Source of the DNA: Streptomyces poonensis | GTDB taxonomy: Bacteria; Actinomycetota; Actinomycetes; Streptomycetales; Streptomycetaceae | NCBI RefSeq assembly: GCF_014650915.1 | Contig: NZ_BMVW01000008.1 | Location: forward strand, 49,845-113,844 | Reading direction: 5' to 3' | Length of the DNA stretch: 64,000 nt | Shown here: positions 43,888 through 52,825 of the stretch, piece after piece | Position numbering within the stretch: position 1 is the first letter of the stretch | Layout: every line of letters begins with the position of its first letter | Program-made: the position numbers and the translations under genes | Notes under the pieces: generated by a model | Database searches by the model: none | What the model saw: only the letters and a program-made list of their open reading frames with translations | Told to the model about the DNA's origin: nothing

Positions 43888-43914
43888 GCCGCGCACTCCC
43901 CTCCCGTGCCGTCC

Positions 43915-45456
43915 TCAGCCGCGCCTGATGGTGATCGTCGTCCACGCGCCCACGTGCACGCGGTCCCCGTCCTGCAGGGGTACCGGCACGAAGGGCTGAA
44001 TGGGCTCCTCGGAGTTGTTGACCGTGGTTCCGTTCGTGGAGTTCTGGTCGACGACCGCCCAGCTGCCGTCCTGCTGCTGGACCAGGACCGCGTGCTGGTG
44101 CGAGACACCCGGATCCTCCGGCGGCACCGACAGGTCGATGTCGGGGGTGTCACCGGTGGAGTGGCGGCGGCGGCCGATGGTGATCTGGTTGCCGCTGAGG
44201 GTGCGCTGCTGCTCGGGGGAGTACGCGGGCAGGTTGAGCCCCGCGGCCTCGGGGCCCGAGCGCTGCATCATCGACATGAAGTACTCGCGGTCCGGGCCGA
44301 TCGTCGCCGTCCAGGTCGCGGGCTGCTGCGGGTATCCGGGGCCGGGTGGCGCCGTGGTGGCGCCGGGCTGCGGATAGCCGTATCCGCCCTGGGCGGGGCC
44401 GGCCGGACCGCCGGGGCCGCCGTGGCTGCCCGGGCCGCCGGGACCGCTGGGACCGGACGACGGGGGCGAGATCACCCAGTCGTCGTTCCCGCCCCCGAAG
44501 GACGGCCCACCGCGCTGCGGACCACCGCCGGGACCGCCGGGACCGCCGGGGCCACCGGGAGCACCCGGACCGCCGGGACCGGCCGGCCCCGGGTGTCCCG
44601 TCTCCTGCGGGAACGCGGGGGGAGCGGGCGGCCCCGGCTGCTGGAACGCCTGCGGCAGACCGGGGATCCCGGGCCCACCGGGACCGGCAGGACCACCAGG
44701 ACCGGCAGGTCCACCAGGACCGCCAGGACCACCGGGCCCACCCGGGCCACGGGCAGGTCCACCCGGCCCACCGGGCGTCGGCCCGGCCTGCGGCGGAACC
44801 GGACGCGACGGGTCGCCGAAGCCCGAGGGGCCACCAGGACCCGACGGACCGCCAGGACCCGACGGCTCGCCGAACGGCGGGCCGGGCGGGATCGGCTCCG
44901 CCGGCCGGTTCACCTGGGAGGGCCGTGACCCCTGGTACTCGTACGCGTCACCGCCGAAGGACGGAGGTCCGGGCGGCTGCTGGAACCGGAGTGCCGGATT
45001 CGGTCCTCCGGGGCCTCCGGGGCCCGCAGGCCCACCGGGAGGACCCGACGGGCCGGGCCCGCCGGGACCGCCCGCTCCGCCGAACCCGCCAGGTCCTCCC
45101 GGGCCGCCCGGTCCTGCGGGACCGGGCGCCGAGGGCCGGGGTGCGGCCGGGGTGTACGTGGTGGCCGTGTTCGTCAGGAAGTTCCACCGGCACTCCTCGC
45201 AGAACGGCGCACCGCCCTCACGGGGCGTACGGCACTGCGGGCAGAGCTCCGGTTCGTAGTCGGGCGCACCGGACAGGTGCGGAGGGCGCCCGGCCGCACC
45301 GGGCGGCGGGGGAGCGGAGCCGGGCGGCGGGTAGCCGTAACCGGGGGCCGGGGGTGGCGGCGGAGGTGGCGGGGGCACGGCACCGGACATGCGGTGACCG
45401 CAGACCTCGCACCAGTCGTCGGAACCCGACTGGTGTCCGTTCGGGCAGGTCGGCAT
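43915..45456 (-). CDS. FHA-domain protein with two zinc ribbons
   Basis: A 513-residue protein. Two zinc ribbons come first: CPNGHQSGSDDWCEVCG at about 4-20 and CPQCRTPREGGAPFCEEC at about 73-90. A disordered Gly-Pro-Gly-rich region of about 250 residues follows. The C-terminal FHA domain (about 415-513) has GNQITIGRRRHS, DPGVSHQHAVL and NSTNGTTVN, the phosphothreonine-binding residues of the fold. It should read phosphothreonine made by the PknG-like kinase of this cluster. NTATTYTPAAP just after the second ribbon could be a phosphorylation site, by analogy with the N-terminal ETTS of GarA/OdhI; this is inference. Last gene of the minus-strand cluster. Confidence 0.87.
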   Translation of the reverse strand: MPTCPNGHQSGSDDWCEVCGHRMSGAVPPPPPPPPPAPGYGYPPPGSAPPPPGAAGRPPHLSGAPDYEPELCPQCRTPREGGAPFCEECRWNFLTNTATTYTPAAPRPSAPGPAGPGGPGGPGGFGGAGGPGGPGPSGPPGGPAGPGGPGGPNPALRFQQPPGPPSFGGDAYEYQGSRPSQVNRPAEPIPPGPPFGEPSGPGGPSGPGGPSGFGDPSRPVPPQAGPTPGGPGGPARGPGGPGGPGGPGGPAGPGGPAGPGGPGIPGLPQAFQQPGPPAPPAFPQETGHPGPAGPGGPGAPGGPGGPGGPGGGPQRGGPSFGGGNDDWVISPPSSGPSGPGGPGSHGGPGGPAGPAQGGYGYPQPGATTAPPGPGYPQQPATWTATIGPDREYFMSMMQRSGPEAAGLNLPAYSPEQQRTLSGNQITIGRRRHSTGDTPDIDLSVPPEDPGVSHQHAVLVQQQDGSWAVVDQNSTNGTTVNNSEEPIQPFVPVPLQDGDRVHVGAWTTITIRRG

Positions 45457-45561
45457 GGAGGTGCGTCCCCCTTTCCTCTCCGGCCGTCCGGGCCGGGTTT
45501 CTCGGCCACAAGTGGGCCAGTGTGACCGGTTTTGTCCGATCCCCGGTCGGGGTTCGGCTCG

Positions 45562-46908
45562 CTACTTCTTTACGCGAACAGTCTTTGTCGACCGAGTCTC
45601 GAGAGTCATCTCGTCGGCCTCCGCGACCTTCGCTTTCAGTCGCACAGTACCTGCCGCGGCGTCCACGACGTCCACCACCTTCGCGAGCAGTTTCGCAGTA
45701 TCGGCGTTCCCCGAGACGCTCGCGAGCTGAACGGCCCGGCCCAGCTTGGCCGTTGCGCCGTCGATGTCTCCCGCTTTGCGGGCGTCCAGCCCTTGTTGGA
45801 TGGCCTGTGCCAGTTCGGCCTGACCCGTGTAGTGCGCGACCTGCGGGTTGATCGAGGTCGAGGCGGTCATGTCGTCGGTCCACACGGCCCGTACGAGGCC
45901 TTGCGCGCCCAGGTTCTGCACGGTCCCGTCGGGCTGCGGGATCACCAGCGAGACACGGGCGGCCAGCATTTCCTGGCCGATCCCGGCGGACGGGACCTCC
46001 ACGCACACGTGGTAGTCGCGCGACTCGTCGCCCCACGAACCCGTCGGATAGTCCCCGGCACGCGGGCCCGCCTCGGTGCGGCGGCCGGTCAGCTCCTCCA
46101 CCGTGGGCGCCACCTGCTTGACGAACTTGATCGTCGTGCCGACCGGTGTCCACAGCCGCAGCGCGACGTCCGCCACCTCCTTGCCCATGGCCGTCTCCAT
46201 CATCTGCGTGAAGTCGGTGGCCAGGCCCGCCGGGTCGGCGACGATGTCGGCGGTGCCGAGCAGCGCGGAGGCGATCCCGGTGACCTCCTTGACCTCCCAG
46301 TCGGTGCCCACGCCCCGCGCGTCACAGGTGAAGCGGCCGGCGCAGGCGTCGAGCGTGGTCTTGAGGTCCTGCGGCGACTCGTGCTCGTTACGGCCGTCGG
46401 TGAGCAGGATGCCGTGCCGGATGGCGACGTCCGCGGAGGAGAGCAGGCGGTCGGCCAGCCTCAGCCAGGTGCCGATCGCGGTGCCGCCGCCCGCGCTCAG
46501 CCTGCGCAGCGCCTGCTTGGCCTGGCCGCGGGTGGTGGCGTCCGCCACGGCGAGCCGGCCGCCGCCCGGGTAGACCTCCTTGGCCACGTGCGTACCGCCG
46601 ACCACCGCGAAGTGCACCCCGTCGCGCAGGGTGTCGATCGCGGCGGCCGTCGCGTCGCGGGCGTTGCGCATCTTCGTCGGCGGATAGTCCATCGAGCCCG
46701 AGCAGTCGACCATGATCGCGACCGCCGCGGACGGGCCCTGCCCCGGCGAGTACAGGTGCGGTGCGGTGACGGCGCTGCCGATCGTGCCGCCGCCCGTCGC
46801 GCTGACCGTCACGATGGCGTTGACCTCGCGGCCCCCCTCCGGCAGGTACTCGTTCTGGTAGACGTCCACCGAGAACTGCGGCACGTTCGACTTCGAGAAA
46901 TTGGCCAT
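45562..46908 (-). CDS. von Willebrand factor A domain protein
   Basis: A 448-residue cytoplasmic protein beginning MANFSKSNVPQFSVDVYQNEYL. The VWA domain (about 60-240) has the metal-ion site AIMVDCSGSMDYPP (DxSxS), TAIGTWL carrying the threonine, and GILLTDGRNEH with the distal Asp. A beta-rich middle part and a C-terminal helical region (about 380-448, with GNADTAKLLAKVVDVVD) follow. VWA proteins of this type mediate regulated protein contacts. ATG 46908 follows GGAGAAGG. Placed between the phosphatase and FHA genes, it is a probable scaffold or output of the phospho-signalling cluster. Confidence 0.86.
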   Translation of the reverse strand: MANFSKSNVPQFSVDVYQNEYLPEGGREVNAIVTVSATGGGTIGSAVTAPHLYSPGQGPSAAVAIMVDCSGSMDYPPTKMRNARDATAAAIDTLRDGVHFAVVGGTHVAKEVYPGGGRLAVADATTRGQAKQALRRLSAGGGTAIGTWLRLADRLLSSADVAIRHGILLTDGRNEHESPQDLKTTLDACAGRFTCDARGVGTDWEVKEVTGIASALLGTADIVADPAGLATDFTQMMETAMGKEVADVALRLWTPVGTTIKFVKQVAPTVEELTGRRTEAGPRAGDYPTGSWGDESRDYHVCVEVPSAGIGQEMLAARVSLVIPQPDGTVQNLGAQGLVRAVWTDDMTASTSINPQVAHYTGQAELAQAIQQGLDARKAGDIDGATAKLGRAVQLASVSGNADTAKLLAKVVDVVDAAAGTVRLKAKVAEADEMTLETRSTKTVRVKK

Positions 46909-46981
46909 GCCTTCTCCGCTCCCCCTCAAGGCCCCCCACGGCGACGTGGGGCGATGACTGTGCCTGCGTGAGCGGACCGGT

Positions 46982-47051
46982 CCCCTCCGGTCCGTCCCCT
47001 CCGGTCCGTCCCCTCCGGTCCGTCCCCTCCGGTCCGTCCCCTCCGGTCCGT
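46982..47051. repeat. 14-bp tandem repeat CCCCTCCGGTCCGT x5
   Basis: Five perfect head-to-tail 14-mers in the 262-base gap between the phosphatase stop and the VWA start. Because 14 is not a multiple of three the tract is unlikely to be coding. It lies 75-145 bases upstream of the VWA start and could affect its transcription or mRNA structure. Confidence 0.88.
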
Positions 47052-47170
47052 CGGCCGACGCCCTGCGCCGACGGTTCTCCCTCGGCCGTACGGCCGGGTC
47101 CGTGGCCCGGCCGCCCACCCTGTGTCCTGGCGGCCGGTCCCGTCCGGCCAGGGGCCCGCGCGGGGCGTCC

Positions 47171-48613
47171 TCAGGCCGATCCTGCCCCCTGCGGCGGGGC
47201 CGGGAACGGCAGGACGGCCACTGTTACGTTGTCGTGGCCCCCGCCGTCCAGGGCGTGGCCCACCAGTACCTGAGCGGTGTGCAGGGGACGTCGCGCCGCG
47301 TCGAGGGGTACGGCCCGGGCCATCTCCCCGGCCGTCTCCGCGTAGTTCCACAGTCCGTCGGTGCACACCACCACTACACCCGGACGATCCGGCTTGAAGG
47401 AAGCGGTGTGCGGCTCCAGTTCGTACGCGTCCGCGCCCAGCCAGCCGGTGATGGCGTGGGCGCGGTCGTCGGCGTAGGCCTCGGCCTCGCTCATCAGTCC
47501 CGCGGCGACCATCTGCGCGGCCCACGAGTCGTCCTCGGTCAGCCGGGCGGGGGGCGCGCCGCGGTCCGCGGGGATCCAGTAGACACGGCTGTCCCCGACC
47601 CAGCCCACGACCAGCAGGGTGGGGGTCACGACGGCGCCGACCAGCGTGCAGGCGGGCGCGTTCTGGTGCGGGGCCTGCTGCTGAGCTGTCCTGGGCTCCC
47701 CGGCCAGGAGGTTGACGGCCTCGGCGGCGGCGACGATCGCGTCGTGCATGGCCTGCTGCGGATGCGCACCCCGCGGCAGCGACGCGAGCAGCGTCTCGTT
47801 GGCCGTGTGGGCGGCGGCGAGTGACGCGTCGTCGGGGCGGGTCGCGGACGACACGCCGTCGCAGACGATCGCGATCACCGCGGGCGAACCGTCGGGCAGC
47901 GCGGTGGCGGAGACCGCGAACGCGTCCTCGTTGCGGTGATGGCGCAGCCCCCGGTCGCTGACCGCGGCCACCGCGTCCAGTTCCTGTTCCATGTGGTCGC
48001 GCTCGCGGGGCTGGGCGTGACCGCAGTTCTCGCAGTAGCCGTCCCGGTCGACGCGGCCTGCGCGGCAGGCCACGCAGGTCTTGGTGCCCGCCGGGGGAGT
48101 GGCGAGGTCGGCGGTGCGCGGGTCGACGGGCTGCGGGGCGGCCAGCGGGTAGTGGTCCGGCTCGTCCGGCCCATCCGGCCCATCCGGCCCGGTCGGCTCG
48201 TCCGGCGCGGGCCCGGACGGAGGCGCGGGCACGGAGGAGAGCGGAGAGGAGGACGAGGGCATGGATGAGGACGAGGGCATGGATGAGGACGAGGGCATGG
48301 ATGAGGACGAGGGCAGAGATGAGGACGACGGCGACGGCGGTTCGGCGTCACCCGAGTCGGTGCCCGGGATGTCGTCGGGCAGATGGACCGGCGGCGGCGT
48401 GCCCTGACCACCGGCGGGAGCCGACGGCCAGTCCACCGACGCGGCCTCGGACGGCGGGGGCGACGCCGTCCCGTTCATGGTGAGCGTCGGGGTGTCCCGC
48501 GGCGGTGGCGGGACCGCCGACAGGTCGTACCCGCACGCACCGCAGAAGCGGTCGCCCGATTCGAGGGGCCACTCACAGCTCGGGCAGGCGGCCAGCTGGG
48601 GCATCTGCGACAT
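47171..48613 (-). CDS. PP2C Ser/Thr phosphatase with two zinc ribbons
   Basis: A 480-residue protein. Two ribbons, CPSCEWPLESGDRFCGACG (about 10-28) and CVACRAGRVDRDGYCENCG (about 180-200), flank a disordered Ser/Pro region (SSSMPSSSSM repeats). The PPM/PP2C catalytic domain (about 215-470) carries SDRGLRHHRNEDAF, AIVCDGVSS, VGDSRVYWIP, VVVVCTDGLWNY and GGGHDNVTVAVL, which include the metal-binding aspartates. It should remove phosphate from Ser/Thr targets of the neighbouring kinase. The ATG at 48613 begins four bases after the kinase stop; a TTG immediately before is possible. Confidence 0.9.
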   Translation of the reverse strand: MSQMPQLAACPSCEWPLESGDRFCGACGYDLSAVPPPPRDTPTLTMNGTASPPPSEAASVDWPSAPAGGQGTPPPVHLPDDIPGTDSGDAEPPSPSSSSLPSSSSMPSSSSMPSSSSMPSSSSPLSSVPAPPSGPAPDEPTGPDGPDGPDEPDHYPLAAPQPVDPRTADLATPPAGTKTCVACRAGRVDRDGYCENCGHAQPRERDHMEQELDAVAAVSDRGLRHHRNEDAFAVSATALPDGSPAVIAIVCDGVSSATRPDDASLAAAHTANETLLASLPRGAHPQQAMHDAIVAAAEAVNLLAGEPRTAQQQAPHQNAPACTLVGAVVTPTLLVVGWVGDSRVYWIPADRGAPPARLTEDDSWAAQMVAAGLMSEAEAYADDRAHAITGWLGADAYELEPHTASFKPDRPGVVVVCTDGLWNYAETAGEMARAVPLDAARRPLHTAQVLVGHALDGGGHDNVTVAVLPFPAPPQGAGSA

Positions 48614-48616
48614 CAA

Positions 48617-51280
48617 CTACACCCACGTCCGGGGGCGGTAACGGTTGGCACGTTCCACCAGGTCGATCCTTTCCTCGCCGCGCTGGGCGAGCCGGGCCAG
48701 CGCACGGTACGAGCGTTCGAGGCCGAAACGGAGGCCGCGCTCGTCCAGCTCGCTGCCGAGCAGCGCACGTCCGCCGCCCGCCGGAGGCGCTGAACCCTGG
48801 CTACCGGAGAGTACCCAGTCCAGGGCGCAGCCGAGGACCTCCGTGGCCAACTGCTCGCGGCGCACCGGGCTCAGACCGTATCCGCCGAGCGCCTCCACCT
48901 GGCCCGCGGCGGCGACCAGGTCATCCAGGAACGACGCGCCGGACTCCTCGGCCGTCCGCTGCCGCAGCCGTGCCCGTATCGCGGCGACCCGGGCCGCGGT
49001 GTAGTGGATCGACGACTCCGGCACGGACTCCAGTGTCCGTACGGCACCACCGCGGTCCCCGGCCGCGAGCCGTACCCGGGCCAGGCCGAACGCGGCACTC
49101 ACATAGCTGGGGTCGGTCGACCACACCAGGCGGTAGTACTCGGCGGCGTTGTCCAGCTGTCCGAGCACCTCCGCGCACAGGCCGAGGGCCAGCTTCGGGG
49201 CGGGCTCGCCGGGGAACGCGTCGTAGATCGCGTCGAACGCCAGCGCCGCGCTCTCGTGGTCGCCGGTCGCGAGCGCCGCCACGCCCCGGTACCAGACGAC
49301 CCGCCAGTCGTCGGCGTGGTCCCGCTCCAGGGCCTCCAGCGTGCCGAGGGCACCGGCGGACTCGCCCATCTCCAGGCGTGCCCGCTGCTCCCGCAGTCGC
49401 AGCTCCAGCGACGGGGAGGGCGCCGCGTGCAGCACGGCGATCAGCTCGGCGGGCGCGGAGGCGATGAGACCGGCGAGGAACCCGGCGTTCGGATCGTTCG
49501 GGTCGACACGCGGAACCGGCAGGGCGAGCGCGGCGGCGGCCGTGTCCAGCGGTGCGACCAGGGCGGCCCGGGCGGTCAGGGCCGTCCGTCCGCCGGTGCC
49601 GCTTGCGTTGCTTCCGCCGCCGGTGCCGCTTGCCCTGTTTGTGTCGCCTGTGCCGCCTGTGCCGCCCGTGCTGCTTGTGCCGCCGTTGCCGCTCCCGCGG
49701 CGTACGGGGACGGATCGCGCCCCCAGTCGGGACACCTCCCCGTCGAGCTCCATGAACAGTTCCGTGTCCGTGACCCTCAGTTCGGGACCGAACAGGGTGG
49801 ACAGCGCCGGACGCGCACGGCCCGACTGCAGGGAGACGACCTCCCGCAGCACGCCGGTGAGCTGCTCCGCCATCTCCTGCGCGGAGGCGAAGCGGCGGGC
49901 CGGGTCGGGGTCGGTGGCGCGGACCAGGAGCCGGTAGAACGACTCGTACTGGCGGAAGACCTCGATGTGGTCGGGATCGGGCAGGGAGTCCACGTAGATG
50001 TTCGTGTAGCCCTGGAAGTCGAAGGTGAGCACGGCGAGGGTGCGGGCCACCGTGTACAGGTCGCTCGCCACGGACGGGCCGACCTCGGCGACCTCGGGCG
50101 CCTGGTAGCCGACCGTGCCGTAGATGGCGGACTCGTCGTCGTCCATCCGGCGCACCGCGCCCATGTCGATCAGCTTGAGCTGGTCCTCGGTCTGTATGGC
50201 GTTGTCGACCTTGAAGTCGCAGTACAGCAGGTTGCGGCTGTGCAGGTGGCCGAGCGCCTCCAGCGCCTCGATACCGTACGCGCACGCCTGCTCCACCGGC
50301 AGCGGGTCGCGTCTGCCGTCCGGGGTGCGGCGGGAGTTGGCGATCTCCTTGAGGGACTTGCCGCCGACGTACTCCATGACGATGTACCCGTCCAGCGAGC
50401 CGGTGCGCTGGTCGAGGTGCTCGACGAAGTTGTAGATGCGGACGATGTTGGCGTGCTCGATCTCGGCGAGGAAGCGGCGCTCGGAGATCGCGGCGGCCAT
50501 CGCGTCCTGGTCGCCGGTGTCCAGCAGGCCCTTCAGGACCACCCAGCGGTCGGACACCGCGCGGTCGACGGCGAGGTAGATCCAGCCGAGACCGCCGTGC
50601 GCCAGGCAGCCCGCGACCTCGTACTGCCCGTGCACGACGTCGCCGGCCTTCAGCTTCGGGACGAACGAGTACGGGTGGCCGCACTTGGTGCAGAAGCCTT
50701 CCGTGCGCCCCGGCCGGTCGCCGCGCGCCCGCCCGACCGGCGCCCCGCAGTCGGAGCGCGAGCAGAACCGCTTCCGCTCGGGTACCTCCGGGTTCTCCAG
50801 CACCATCGCGCGCGGGTCGGGCCGGGGCACCTGCGGGACCTGCACCAGGCCCATGCCGAGCCGGGCGCGCCCCGAGGAACTGGCGGCCGAGCCGGAGCTG
50901 CGGACCGACACCGAGCGGCCCGTCGACTTCCCCGACAGTGAACGCGACAGCCGCCCGGACACGGAACGCCGGGATTGCGACGACCGCGACGACGACCGCG
51001 ACGACGAACGGGACGACGAACGGGACGACGACCGTGAAGATCGGGACGACGACCTCGACGAAGGACGGGAACCGCTGCCCGACCCGTCGGAGTTCCTGCC
51101 CATGGTGACGCCCGTGGCCGGAGAGCCGACCTCACCCCGCACGGAGACCACCGGCGCCAGTCCGCACGTGTCGCAGTACAGCTCGCCGCCGCCCACGTCC
51201 TCGTACTGCCCGTCACAGCCGGGCCGCTGGCAGGATTCCGGCTGCTCCGGCTGCTCCGGCTGTTCAGGCTGCTCACTCAT
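48617..51280 (-). CDS. pknG: PknG-type Ser/Thr protein kinase
   Basis: An 887-residue soluble kinase with PknG architecture. An extra zinc ribbon (Cys17, Cys22, Cys36, Cys39) and an Arg-Ser repeat (about 71-105) come first. A rubredoxin-like four-Cys site follows (Cys173, Cys178, Cys197, Cys200), as in mycobacterial PknG. The kinase domain has Lys250 in RWVVLKGLL, the loop LLYCDFKVDNA (Asp355, Lys357, Asn360), and LKLIDMGAVRR in place of DFG. YGTVGYQAPE follows. A TPR-like helical C terminus spans about 600-887. ATG 51280 follows GAGGTGG. In mycobacteria PknG phosphorylates GarA under control of GlnX/GlnH; both partners' homologues lie upstream here. Confidence 0.9.
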   Translation of the reverse strand: MSEQPEQPEQPEQPESCQRPGCDGQYEDVGGGELYCDTCGLAPVVSVRGEVGSPATGVTMGRNSDGSGSGSRPSSRSSSRSSRSSSRSSSRSSSRSSSRSSQSRRSVSGRLSRSLSGKSTGRSVSVRSSGSAASSSGRARLGMGLVQVPQVPRPDPRAMVLENPEVPERKRFCSRSDCGAPVGRARGDRPGRTEGFCTKCGHPYSFVPKLKAGDVVHGQYEVAGCLAHGGLGWIYLAVDRAVSDRWVVLKGLLDTGDQDAMAAAISERRFLAEIEHANIVRIYNFVEHLDQRTGSLDGYIVMEYVGGKSLKEIANSRRTPDGRRDPLPVEQACAYGIEALEALGHLHSRNLLYCDFKVDNAIQTEDQLKLIDMGAVRRMDDDESAIYGTVGYQAPEVAEVGPSVASDLYTVARTLAVLTFDFQGYTNIYVDSLPDPDHIEVFRQYESFYRLLVRATDPDPARRFASAQEMAEQLTGVLREVVSLQSGRARPALSTLFGPELRVTDTELFMELDGEVSRLGARSVPVRRGSGNGGTSSTGGTGGTGDTNRASGTGGGSNASGTGGRTALTARAALVAPLDTAAAALALPVPRVDPNDPNAGFLAGLIASAPAELIAVLHAAPSPSLELRLREQRARLEMGESAGALGTLEALERDHADDWRVVWYRGVAALATGDHESAALAFDAIYDAFPGEPAPKLALGLCAEVLGQLDNAAEYYRLVWSTDPSYVSAAFGLARVRLAAGDRGGAVRTLESVPESSIHYTAARVAAIRARLRQRTAEESGASFLDDLVAAAGQVEALGGYGLSPVRREQLATEVLGCALDWVLSGSQGSAPPAGGGRALLGSELDERGLRFGLERSYRALARLAQRGEERIDLVERANRYRPRTWV

Positions 51281-51299
51281 GCCGCACCACCTCTGCCGC

Positions 51300-52652
51300 T
51301 CACGTTCCGGGCCCCCTCCCGTCCTGCGCCCTGCCGGTTCCGCCCTGCTCAGGTACCCGCGGACCGAGCATCTCGGCGGCGGCCTGCTGGTAGCGCAGCA
51401 CGGCGTGCTCCGCGGCGCGCAGGTCACAGGGCGCGCTCCACAGCATGCGGCGCGCCCTCTCGTACCGCTCGACCAGCTCCGGGTCCTCCGCCAGGCCGTG
51501 CCGGGCGACCTTGGCCTTGTACGCATCGAGACGGCCGCGCAGCTCGGCGCGGACCGCAAGGGGAGCGGTGACCGCCGTCAGGGACTCGCGGGCGCGCAGC
51601 AGTTCGTCCTCGGCCTTCTCCTCCAGGGCCTCCAGCAGGGGGGACAGCCGGTGCCACTGCGCGCGTCTGCGGTACTCGGCGGCCGTCGCGAGCTGCTCCT
51701 GGAGCACCGTCGGCGGGCCGCTGACCTTCGGCACCTCGGTCGCGGCGATCTTCGCGAGCACCTCGCCGCGGGCACTGCGCGCCTCGGCGAGCGTACGGTC
51801 CGCGCGGCTCAGCAGGTCCCGCAGCTTGATCAGCCGCGCCTCCGCGTCCTGACGCACCGTCAGTACGGCGTCGATCTCCCGCCGTACGTCCTCCAGGGCG
51901 CGTGCCTCCCGGTCGTACGTCGAGGTGTCCGGCCGGCCGCCGCCCGGCGCGGAACTCCCGGGCGCCCGGACCCAGAAGGCCAGCGGGTCGGACACCACCT
52001 GCTCGCGCAGCGCGCTGAGGGTGTGGGTGATCCGGTCCAGGTCGTCGCCCGCCGGATGCTCGCCGGGGCGGACGCCCACGTCGTGCGCGAGCCGGCGGGT
52101 GCGCCGCAACTCGGCGGACAGCAGATCGATACGGGCGGGCAGCGCCGACCAGACCGCGTCCGCGGTGACGACCATGTCCAGTGAGGACGCGTACAGCTCG
52201 TTCATCCGGTCCACGAGCGAGGCCAGGGTGAACCGCTCGCTCAGCTTCCCGGCACCCGCCCCGGCCAGGCCCTGTTCCGGTACGTGCGCCGTGACGGCGG
52301 CGGTGGTGCTGCCCGCCACCGTGACGCTCTCGCCGCGCAGCAGCTCCGTCAGCTCGACCAGGTCCTCACGGCTCGACCAGCGCCGGCGGGAGCGGACCTC
52401 GCGGGCGGTGCGCAGCGCGTCGGTGTACGCGTCGAAGTACGCCCACAGCAGGCCGATGGAGGCCTCGGTGGCCGTCCAGCGTTCCTTGGTCACGCCCGTG
52501 AGCTCGGCGCCTTCGAGGAGTCGGCGGCCCGCGTGGTCCTGCAGCGCGAGGAGCGAGGTCTCGATGGCCTCGTGCTCCGCGCCGAGCCGCGCCAGCGCAC
52601 GGTCCACCTCGTCCCGGTCCATCACCGGCCCGGTGGATCCCGCGACGCCCAT
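51300..52652 (-). CDS. Coiled-coil protein of the PknG cluster, function unknown
   Basis: A 450-residue soluble, mostly helical protein with no family that I can name. Long heptad-like stretches occur at about 12-105 (RLGAEHEAIETSLLALQDH), 190-230, 260-330 and 350-420 (EDELLRARESLTAV). It has one or few cysteines, no membrane helix and no catalytic motif. The start MGVAGSTGPVMDRDEVDRAL follows AGAGGTG. It lies between the solute-binding protein and the kinase, with only 19 bases to the latter, so co-transcription is likely. A role as adaptor between the membrane sensor and PknG is possible but is inference. Confidence 0.75.
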   Translation of the reverse strand: MGVAGSTGPVMDRDEVDRALARLGAEHEAIETSLLALQDHAGRRLLEGAELTGVTKERWTATEASIGLLWAYFDAYTDALRTAREVRSRRRWSSREDLVELTELLRGESVTVAGSTTAAVTAHVPEQGLAGAGAGKLSERFTLASLVDRMNELYASSLDMVVTADAVWSALPARIDLLSAELRRTRRLAHDVGVRPGEHPAGDDLDRITHTLSALREQVVSDPLAFWVRAPGSSAPGGGRPDTSTYDREARALEDVRREIDAVLTVRQDAEARLIKLRDLLSRADRTLAEARSARGEVLAKIAATEVPKVSGPPTVLQEQLATAAEYRRRAQWHRLSPLLEALEEKAEDELLRARESLTAVTAPLAVRAELRGRLDAYKAKVARHGLAEDPELVERYERARRMLWSAPCDLRAAEHAVLRYQQAAAEMLGPRVPEQGGTGRAQDGRGPGT

Positions 52653-52825
52653 CGATCACCTCTCGCTCTCGTCCGTCCCCCGCGCGTCATCGGCGCCCGG
52701 GCAACTCTCCAGTCGTATCAGGTCGGTTGTCCGGCTCGGGGTTCTGTTCGTTCCGGATGCGGTCCCGGGTCCGCGCCGTACCGGGCCCTGGCCGTACCCG
52801 GTCCGTACCCGGGTCCGGGTCCGGG

